The notes below the pieces were generated by a model that ran no database searches, had not been told where the DNA came from, and saw nothing but the letters and a program-made list of their open reading frames with translations. From the NCBI GenBank assembly GCA_038133845.1, contig JAYPUA010000010.1:1-64000 (forward strand): DNA of 64,000 nt, given 5' to 3'. Position numbers and translations under genes: made by a program. Positions 57,948 to 64,000 of this stretch are shown here, one piece after another. The stretch is from JAYPUA01 sp038133845 (GTDB lineage: Bacteria; SAR324; NAC60-12). How positions within the stretch are numbered: position 1 is the first letter of the stretch; each line of letters starts with the position of its first letter.

Positions 57948-58915
57948 GCCGCTTGTTCCAGACTCTGTGAGGGCGCCCCGCCGCCTTGACGAATCTGCTG
58001 CATGGTCTGCAGGAACTCCGCTTCTCCGGAACAGCCCATCAGCGCCGCTCGCCACTCCTTGGCCTTGCGAAAGCCGCTGACGTAGCTTCCGAGGTATTTC
58101 CGAAACTCCGGCACGGCTACACGCTCCGGACGCGCCTTGCGGAGCAGGCGGTAGTGCTCCACCGCCAGGTCGATGCGCTCCTCCAGGCTGGGCTCCGGAT
58201 GCTGTGTGGTGTCCAGGAAACACCACGGGTTGCCGATGGCCGCCCGACCGATCATGAACCCATCCAGATGCTTCAGCCGCTGCAGGCCGTCCTGATAATC
58301 CTGAACGTCCCCGTTTCCAATCAGAGGAATCTTCAGGTGCTCCTTGAGTTCGTAAATCGGACTCCAGTCCGCCTGCCCTCGGAACGCCTGATTGTAGGTT
58401 CGCCCGTGGATGGTGAGCATCGAGATCCCGGCAGACTCAAGCGACCGGGCAAAGGGGATGAGCTGCGAAGCGTCGCTCCAGCCCAGCCGCGTCTTCACCG
58501 AGACCTCCAGGCCGCAGGCCTTGCGGATCGCCTCCACGATGCGGCACGCCGTGTCCGGATCCTTCATCAGCGCACTCCCGTGTTGAGAGTGCACGATCTT
58601 CTTCGACGGACAGCCCATGTTGATGTCCACCCCGAAGATCCCCCGGTCTTCCACCATCTTGGCCACCTCGGCAAAGTGGTCCGGATTGTTCCCAAAGAGT
58701 TGCATGAAGAAGGGGTGCTCGCAGGGCTCGAACTCAAGGCGTTGGCGCACTCGGTCACTGCGCAGGAGACCATCGACGCTGGTGAACTCGCTGAACACGA
58801 TCACCTTGGCGGACAGCCGACGGACCACCTGACGGTAGGCGGAGTTGGTCACCCCGTCCATCGGGGCCAAACAGACGATCGGCCGGGGGAAGTCGCTCCA
58901 GGAGATTCTTTGCAT
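57944..58915 (-). CDS. tRNA-dihydrouridine synthase (Dus family)
   Basis: A 323-aa FMN enzyme reducing uridine in the tRNA D-loop. APMDGVTNSAYRQVVRRL is the signature opening, QLFGNNPDHFAE follows, NMGCPSKKI contains the catalytic Cys102, VKTRLGW and TIHGRTYNQAF bind FMN, and GNGDVQDYQDG and MIGRAAIGNPW close the barrel. By motif it is closer to DusB/DusC than DusA. It overlaps the membrane-protein gene downstream. Confidence 0.92.
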   Translation of the reverse strand: MQRISWSDFPRPIVCLAPMDGVTNSAYRQVVRRLSAKVIVFSEFTSVDGLLRSDRVRQRLEFEPCEHPFFMQLFGNNPDHFAEVAKMVEDRGIFGVDINMGCPSKKIVHSQHGSALMKDPDTACRIVEAIRKACGLEVSVKTRLGWSDASQLIPFARSLESAGISMLTIHGRTYNQAFRGQADWSPIYELKEHLKIPLIGNGDVQDYQDGLQRLKHLDGFMIGRAAIGNPWCFLDTTQHPEPSLEERIDLAVEHYRLLRKARPERVAVPEFRKYLGSYVSGFRKAKEWRAALMGCSGEAEFLQTMQQIRQGGGAPSQSLEQAA

Positions 58916-59066
58916 GCGGGTCGGGTTGGCTTGGAGTTCAGACGTGCTCAGCCCAAGGGCTTGTCAAAAGAGAAACTTCACATTTTGAGAAACTTTGGAG
59001 AAAGCAGCAAGTGTTCGTGCTGACGGGGCAAGCTGGGGGTGCTCAGGCTGCGGCGGGGCTCGAAGT

Positions 59067-59080
59067 CTCTTCCGGAAGAG
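59067..59080. promoter_or_regulatory. 14-bp palindrome in the dus-pgsA gap
   Basis: CTCTTCCGGAAGAG is fully self-complementary and lies in the 207-bp gap 58916-59122, downstream of pgsA and upstream of dus on minus. It contains TCCGGA, the 6-mer that is over-represented in this window, so a chance origin is likely. Nothing else is recognised in the gap. Confidence 0.35.
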
Positions 59081-59122
59081 GCGCTCCGAAAGACCCGGCG
59101 ACAAGGGACGCTCGTGCCGCTC

Positions 59123-59698
59123 TCAGGTCGAGAAGGAGTTGGGGAGTGCCTCGAAGTAGCCTCGGATGTAGAGCCATCCGGTCCACAGGGACTGCAGCGT
59201 GGCCAGCCAGAGCAGCCCAATGCCGATTTCATGGCACGGGAGCCACAGCGTCTCGTAATGGATGATCAGGAAGCCGGTGGCAAACATCTGCGAGATGGTC
59301 TTCCACTTGCCTCCAGCGTTTGCAGCAATCACCACGTTGTCTGCTGCAGCCACCGCACGCAGTCCGGTCACCGTCAGCTCCCGGGCGATCAAGAGCACGA
59401 CCAGCCACGCCGGGGCACGCCCCATCTCGACCAGCAGGATCAACAGGCTCCCGATCAACAGCTTGTCTGCCACCGGATCAAGCAGTTTCCCCAGCTTCGT
59501 GGTGCTCTGCTGATGCCGTGCCAGCATCCCGTCCCACCAGTCGGTCAGGCAGGCCACAAAGAAGAGCACCCACGCGGCAAAGAGCCAGCCCGGAGACTCG
59601 GGGGCCCACTCCATGACCAAGGCAATGGGCAGAATGAATGCCACACGAGCGGCGGTCATGTGGTTGGCCGTCAGCCAGCGTGAGACATAATCGAGCAT
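59123..59698 (-). CDS. pgsA: CDP-diacylglycerol-glycerol-3-phosphate phosphatidyltransferase
   Basis: A 191-aa membrane enzyme of phosphatidylglycerol synthesis with about four to six membrane helices. The CDP-alcohol phosphotransferase motif DGxxARx8GxxxDxxxD is complete: DGMLARHQQ...KLGKLLDPVAD. ARELTVTGLRAVAA is typical for PgsA. ATG 59698 starts the protein; the frame is open 41 codons further, but those lack family features. It is divergent from hemA, 139 bp away. Confidence 0.93.
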   Translation of the reverse strand: MLDYVSRWLTANHMTAARVAFILPIALVMEWAPESPGWLFAAWVLFFVACLTDWWDGMLARHQQSTTKLGKLLDPVADKLLIGSLLILLVEMGRAPAWLVVLLIARELTVTGLRAVAAADNVVIAANAGGKWKTISQMFATGFLIIHYETLWLPCHEIGIGLLWLATLQSLWTGWLYIRGYFEALPNSFST

Positions 59699-59837
59699 GG
59701 AAAACGCGATCCGGACTTGAGTTTTTTGGCTAAAAAGTAACAATTCTGGAGCATTTCCTGGAAATGTCGAGCCATTCCGATCCCGCCCCAAATCGGCCCA
59801 GGCTTGCCCGCAAGCTTTCACCCCGGAGGATTATTAC

Positions 59838-61151
59838 ATGCGTCTCTACCTCGTCGGCTGGAGTTATCGGACCACTCCGGTCGAAATTCGTGATCGCATC
59901 GCACTCACCTCAGACCAGCAGATTCAACTCGCCCAACACCTCAAGCAGAAGCACCAGATCCGCGAAGCCGTGATCCTGAGCACCTGCAACCGAACCGAGG
60001 TGTTTGTGGCCGGGACTCGGGCCTCCTTGGAGGAAATCCTGGAGTCGTTGGTGCAGTTCTGGAAGGTTCCGGAACTGAAAGACACAGCCTACCTGTGTGA
60101 AAACCTGCACGCAGTGGAGCACCTCTTCCGTGTTTCCTCCAGCCTTGACTCGATGGTTCTGGGCGAGCCACAGATTCTCGGGCAGGTCAAGGAGGCCTTC
60201 GATCGTTTCCAGCAGGCGGGCTGGACAGGGAAGCTCCTGAACCCGATCTTTTCAAAGGCCTTCTCCACCGCCAAGCGCGTCCGCACGGAGACCACCATTG
60301 CCGGGAGTGCCGTCTCCATCAGCTATGCTGCCGTGGAGTTGGCCAAGCAGATCTTTGAAGACCTCAGCCGCCTGACGGTGATGATTGTGGGCGCTGGAGA
60401 AATGGCAGAGCTGGCGGTCAAGCACCTGATCCGCAACGGCTGCCATCGGTTGCTGGTCGCCAACCGGACCTTTGCCAACGCTGCCCGGCTGGCCGAGGAG
60501 TACCGAGGCGCAGCCATTCGCTTTGATCAGATCGGAGAGTACCTTCCGGATGCCGACATCGTTCTGACCTCCACAGGCGCCCGAGAGCCCGTGCTTACCG
60601 AGCCGATGGTGCGTCAGTCGCTCCGCAAGCGCCGCGGGCGGCGGATGTTCTTCATTGACATCGCCGTGCCTCGAGACGTGGAGCCCGAAGTCAACGATCT
60701 CCCGGATGTCTACTGTTTTGACATTGACGACCTGCAGAACGTGGTCACTCAGAATCAGCAGGAGCGCCTGAGGCAGGCCGAGTTGGCCAGTGAGATTGTC
60801 GAGCAGGAGGTGCACCTGGTGGACCGTTGGTTCCAGTCGCTCTCAGCGGTTCCGGTGATCCGAGCGTTGCGAGAGAACCACCACCAGGTCGCTCAGCAGG
60901 AGTTGGAGCGGTCCCTGCGACGCCTCTCGCACCTGCCTGAGAAAGACCAGGAAGCCGTTCGGCAGTTGCTGCACAGCGTTGTCAACAAGCTGCTGCACCA
61001 GCCCACTCTGACCTTGCGGGAGCGCAGCCAGGTGGAAGAGTTTCCACTTTACCTGGAGACCGTCCGCGAGCTGTTTTCCCTTGAAGAGGAGGCCCCGGAA
61101 CAGGAGGCCGCGCCCCCACCCACGCTGCGTCTGGTGCGAAAGCAGGCATGA
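59838..61151 (+). CDS. hemA: glutamyl-tRNA reductase
   Basis: The first committed enzyme of the C5 tetrapyrrole pathway, reducing glutamyl-tRNA to glutamate-1-semialdehyde with NADPH. It has 437 aa. Catalytic Cys50 is in STCNRTE, FRVSSSLDSMVLGEPQILGQ is the family signature, and IVGAGEMAELAVKHL is the Rossmann loop. The C-terminal dimerisation helix region is present. Its stop overlaps hemC (ATGA). Confidence 0.95.
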   Translation: MRLYLVGWSYRTTPVEIRDRIALTSDQQIQLAQHLKQKHQIREAVILSTCNRTEVFVAGTRASLEEILESLVQFWKVPELKDTAYLCENLHAVEHLFRVSSSLDSMVLGEPQILGQVKEAFDRFQQAGWTGKLLNPIFSKAFSTAKRVRTETTIAGSAVSISYAAVELAKQIFEDLSRLTVMIVGAGEMAELAVKHLIRNGCHRLLVANRTFANAARLAEEYRGAAIRFDQIGEYLPDADIVLTSTGAREPVLTEPMVRQSLRKRRGRRMFFIDIAVPRDVEPEVNDLPDVYCFDIDDLQNVVTQNQQERLRQAELASEIVEQEVHLVDRWFQSLSAVPVIRALRENHHQVAQQELERSLRRLSHLPEKDQEAVRQLLHSVVNKLLHQPTLTLRERSQVEEFPLYLETVRELFSLEEEAPEQEAAPPPTLRLVRKQA

Positions 61152-62077
61152 GCGACCGTTTGCGCATCGCCACACGTGGAAGCCGACTCGCCCTCTGGCA
61201 GGCCGAGTGGGTTCAGCGAGGCATCCTCTCCCGCTTCCCCGAGGTGGAGGTGGAGCTGGTCGTCTTGACGACCCAGGGGGATCGCATCCTGGACCGTCCT
61301 CTGGCCCAGATCGGGGGCAAGGGGCTGTTCATCAAGGAGTTGGAAGACGCACTGCTGGAAGATCGTGCCGACCTGGCGGTACACAGCATGAAGGACGTGA
61401 TGGCCTTTCTCCCCGAGGGTCTGGAGATTTCAGTCATCACGGAGCGTGACCACCCGGGCGACGCCTGGGTTTCTCCCCAGCACGAGTCGCTGGAGGCGCT
61501 GCCCAGGGGGGCTGTGGTGGGGACCAGCTCGCTGCGTCGTGCTGCGCAGCTCAAGCACCTCCGCCCGGATCTGGAAATCCGGACGCTGCGGGGCAACGTC
61601 GAGACTCGGCTACGCAAGGTGGAGTCCGGAGAGTACGACGCCGCGGTGTTGGCCATGGCAGGCCTGAGACGCCTGGGGCTCGAAGCACACATCCGCTGCG
61701 CCCTGCCTCGGGAGTGGATGCTCCCTGCGATCGCTCAGGGTGCCGTGGGGATCGAGACCCGCACCGGCGATGAAGACACCCTGCGCTGGCTCCGGCATCT
61801 GGACCACCCGGAGACCCGCGATGCCCTGACCGCGGAGCGCGAAGTCCTCGCTCAGCTTGAAGGAAACTGCCAGGTTCCGCTCGCAGGATTTGCAGAGGTC
61901 CAAGGAGCGGAAATCCATCTGGAAGCCCGGCTGGGATCTCCAGACGGAGCCACGCTGCTCCGGGCAGAGGGAACCGCCCCTCGTGAATCGGCCCAAGCCC
62001 TGGGACAACAGGTCGCCCGACAGTTGCTCCAGCAAGGCGGACAGCGCCTTCTGCAGGACTTTGCCTCTACGCACTGA
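61148..62077 (+). CDS. hemC: porphobilinogen deaminase (hydroxymethylbilane synthase)
   Basis: A 309-aa enzyme polymerising four porphobilinogens through a dipyrromethane cofactor. The N terminus RIATRGSRLALWQAEWVQ is characteristic, HSMKDV contains the catalytic Asp83, GTSSLRRAAQL and LRGNVETRLRK follow, and the cofactor cysteine is Cys241 in EGNCQVPLAGF. It is coupled to hemA by an ATGA overlap. No hemB or hemD lies in the window. Confidence 0.95.
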   Translation: MSDRLRIATRGSRLALWQAEWVQRGILSRFPEVEVELVVLTTQGDRILDRPLAQIGGKGLFIKELEDALLEDRADLAVHSMKDVMAFLPEGLEISVITERDHPGDAWVSPQHESLEALPRGAVVGTSSLRRAAQLKHLRPDLEIRTLRGNVETRLRKVESGEYDAAVLAMAGLRRLGLEAHIRCALPREWMLPAIAQGAVGIETRTGDEDTLRWLRHLDHPETRDALTAEREVLAQLEGNCQVPLAGFAEVQGAEIHLEARLGSPDGATLLRAEGTAPRESAQALGQQVARQLLQQGGQRLLQDFASTH

Positions 62078-62139
62078 ACCCGCTCTCCCGCATCGACCCG
62101 CACTGATTCATTCCATCTCTCCAACCTGGTGAGTTCATC

Positions 62140-63504
62140 ATGACTGATTCTGCACGTTGGCGTGTTGCCATCATCGGTTCCGGACCGTCCGGATTCTATG
62201 CCGCTCAGGAGCTGCTCAAGCAAAGCTCCTGGGACTTGGACGTTGACCTGTTCGAGCGCCTTCTCACTCCCTACGGGCTGGTCCGGGGAGGAGTTGCTCC
62301 CGACCACCAGAAGATCAAGTCCGTCACCCGCATCTTCGACCGGGTCGCCCAGCAGCCCGGATTCCGCTTCTTCGGCAACGTCGAGTTCGGCAAGGACTTG
62401 ACTCGCGAGGACTTTCTTGCCCACTACGACGCCATCCTCTACACCGTGGGCAGCAGTACCGACCGGCACTTGAACATTCCGGGAGAAGAGCTCTCCGGGA
62501 GCCACTCCGCGACCGAGTTTGTCGCCTGGTACAACGGACATCCGGACTTCCGGGAGCGAGCGTTCGGCCTCCAGGGCAAGAGCGCCATCGTGATTGGCGT
62601 CGGAAACGTCGCCGTGGATGTCGCCCGGATCCTCTCGCATGATCCGGAGTTCCTGGCAACAACCGACATCGCCGCTCACGCCTTGCAAGCTCTCCGGGAC
62701 AGCACGATCGAAGATGTCTATCTGATCGGGCGGCGCGGACCGGTACAGGCCGCGTTCACTCCGACTGAGGTCCGGGAACTCTCGGAGCTGACTCAGGTGG
62801 ATGTGATCGTCCGCCCTGAAGACCTGGAGCTTGACGAGGGGAGTCAACAGGAACTCGATGCCGCAGGACGCCAGACCGCGCAGAACCTGGACCTGCTCCG
62901 GGAGATGTCCCAGCGAACACCTTCCGGGAGGCCGAAACGTTTGCACTTTCTCTTCTGTGCCTCTCCGGTTGAGCTGCACGGCGACGATGGGAAGGTGCGC
63001 TCCATGAAGCTCGTCCGGAACCGGCTTGAGTGGAGCAATGGGCGAACCCGAGCGGTGGCGACTGGAGAAACCTTCGAGTTGCCCGCCAACCTGGTGTTTC
63101 GAGCGGTAGGGTATCGGGGAGAGCCACTCCCCGGAGTGGCCTTCGACGAACGTTCCGGAACCATCCCGCATGAGAAGGGCAAGGTCCTCAACCCGGAGGG
63201 AGACGGAAGGGAGTACGTCGCCGGCTGGATCAAGCGTGGCCCCAGCGGAGTTGTGGGCACCAACAAGCCCTGTGCCGTCGAGTCGGCCCAGACAATGCTC
63301 CGGACCTTTCTGGATGAGCAGCGTCGGCCACTGGGAGCTCCAGACGTCACGGAGCTGCTCTCCGCACGGTCCATCCGCTACGTCAGCTATGACGACTGGA
63401 AGCGGCTGGATGAGCATGAGGTTCAGACCGGGCAGGCGTTGGGGCGCCCACGGCTCAAGCTGACCGACCCGCAAGAGATGCTGAAGATTCTGGAAAATGC
63501 CTGA
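62140..63504 (+). CDS. ferredoxin/adrenodoxin-NADP+ reductase (FprA-like)
   Basis: A 454-aa flavoprotein of the adrenodoxin-reductase type that moves electrons between NADPH and a ferredoxin. FAD-binding is IIGSGPSGFYAAQELLK, followed by VDLFERLLTPYGLVRGGVAPDH. The NADP site is VIGVGNVAVDVARIL, GRRGPVQAAFT is the family hallmark, and AGWIKRGPSGVVGTNKP lies near the FAD at the C terminus. It is 62 nt after hemC and possibly co-transcribed. Confidence 0.9.
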   Translation: MTDSARWRVAIIGSGPSGFYAAQELLKQSSWDLDVDLFERLLTPYGLVRGGVAPDHQKIKSVTRIFDRVAQQPGFRFFGNVEFGKDLTREDFLAHYDAILYTVGSSTDRHLNIPGEELSGSHSATEFVAWYNGHPDFRERAFGLQGKSAIVIGVGNVAVDVARILSHDPEFLATTDIAAHALQALRDSTIEDVYLIGRRGPVQAAFTPTEVRELSELTQVDVIVRPEDLELDEGSQQELDAAGRQTAQNLDLLREMSQRTPSGRPKRLHFLFCASPVELHGDDGKVRSMKLVRNRLEWSNGRTRAVATGETFELPANLVFRAVGYRGEPLPGVAFDERSGTIPHEKGKVLNPEGDGREYVAGWIKRGPSGVVGTNKPCAVESAQTMLRTFLDEQRRPLGAPDVTELLSARSIRYVSYDDWKRLDEHEVQTGQALGRPRLKLTDPQEMLKILENA

Positions 63505-63626
63505 GTCGTTTCCTTTCGTGAGCCCGGAAGCCCACTTTTCAGCAGCGCGGGACGTGTCCTTGCATGGCCTGGAAGGCCTTCCGTCTTCCGGGAAGAGCAT
63601 TTGATCAACACCATCTGAGAACTGAC

Positions 63627-64000
63627 ATGCGCCCAAACCGCATCCGCGAACTGTGGGAGGCCGATCAGCCCGTGCTCAACGGCTGGCTGGCCATTCCTCA
63701 CAGCTTTTCTGCCGAAGTGATGGCTCATCAGGGGTTTGACTCCGTGACCATGGACCTCCAGCACGGCATGATCGACTACAGCGACGCGCCTCCGATTCTG
63801 GCGGCGATTTCCACCACGTCCTCCATGCCCATGTGCCGTGTCCCCTGGAACGACCCGGCTCTGCTGATGAAGATGCTGGATGCCGGATGCTACGGGATCA
63901 TCTGTCCGATGGTGAACTCTGTTGAGGAGGCGCAGAGGCTGGTTGAGGCCACACGCTATCCCCCAATGGGCCAGCGGAGCTTTGGCCCAATCCGGGCTTC
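63627..64000 (+). CDS. HpcH/HpaI-family aldolase, 5' part
   Basis: Begins at ATG 63627 and runs off the window edge after 124 complete codons. HSFSAEVMAHQGFDSVTMDLQHGM and DAGCYGIICPMVNSVEEAQRLV match class II 2-keto-acid aldolases of the HpaI/2-dehydro-3-deoxyglucarate type, with the metal and phosphate-loop residues still to come. It is likely a pyruvate-type aldolase, substrate unknown. The ribosome site is weak, and the 122-nt gap before it contains the palindrome GGAAGGCCTTCC (63571-63582) but no gene. Confidence 0.8.
   Translation, partial: MRPNRIRELWEADQPVLNGWLAIPHSFSAEVMAHQGFDSVTMDLQHGMIDYSDAPPILAAISTTSSMPMCRVPWNDPALLMKMLDAGCYGIICPMVNSVEEAQRLVEATRYPPMGQRSFGPIRA

Noticed and set aside
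59067..59080. 14-bp palindrome as a specific operator for dus
   Set aside because: It is built round TCCGGA, which is frequent throughout the window, so chance is likely; listed only at low confidence.
61852..63636. 594-codon open frame on minus opposite the ferredoxin reductase gene
   Set aside because: It is antisense to hemC and the reductase, both certain, and shows no domain.

Overview
The window looks like chromosomal DNA of a Gram-negative, probably proteobacterial, GC-rich organism. It carries outer-membrane-type proteins with signal peptides, DsbD, a GlnB PII protein, the C5 (glutamyl-tRNA) route to tetrapyrroles, FGGY/CUT1 sugar genes and a protocatechuate 4,5-cleavage operon. The C5-type hemA argues against a typical alphaproteobacterium. 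An uncultivated marine lineage (for example SAR324-like) is only a guess. No rRNA, tRNA, CRISPR array or transposase was seen.

Layout. 1-454: 3' end of a surface protein. 470-5369: an apparently exact tandem duplication of a 2430-bp unit (xylulokinase-type kinase plus short-chain dehydrogenase), with three copies of a 40-bp repeat that is also the 3' end of a sugar-phosphate isomerase gene. 5329-13802: a sugar or polyol catabolic cluster (isomerase, glycerol-1-phosphate-dehydrogenase-like enzyme, CUT1 ABC binding protein and two permeases without an ATPase, SorC regulator, second kinase, HAD phosphatase). 13799-18163: envelope genes and a divergent HisG-like protein. 18317-26834: mixed metabolism and housekeeping (ltaE, proA, CheY-like receiver, glnB, a degenerate tyrosine recombinase, RNase D-like nuclease, zinc-finger protein, TerB/PilZ/DUF2225-like protein).

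25995-36605 (minus strand) is one tightly packed operon: TetR, ligK, ligU, a possible small gene, ligJ, ligI, ligA, ligB, ligC, aldo-keto reductase, quiC, aroE-like. Together these convert shikimate-type compounds to protocatechuate and on to pyruvate and oxaloacetate by 4,5-cleavage. 36787-44460 (minus strand) is a second catabolic operon of unknown substrate: NMT1-type ABC transporter, glutamine-synthetase-like ligase, DapA-like aldolase, 2-hydroxyacid dehydrogenase, enolase-superfamily enzyme and a frameshifted GntR regulator. A perfect TTGTATACAA-core palindrome lies upstream. This operon is the best candidate for an undescribed pathway.

44817-64000 holds two Bcr/CflA-type transporters, a putative barrel protein, a secreted serine hydrolase with a REP-like palindrome in its coding sequence, a six-PAS histidine kinase, a small lipoprotein and dsbD, a membrane protein coupled to a dus gene, pgsA, the hemA-hemC pair, a ferredoxin-NADP reductase, and the 5' part of an HpaI-type aldolase.

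Overlapping stops and starts (ATGA, TGATG, GTGA, TTGA) are common, and several starts are GTG or TTG. The palindrome TCCGGA seems strongly over-represented in many genes.
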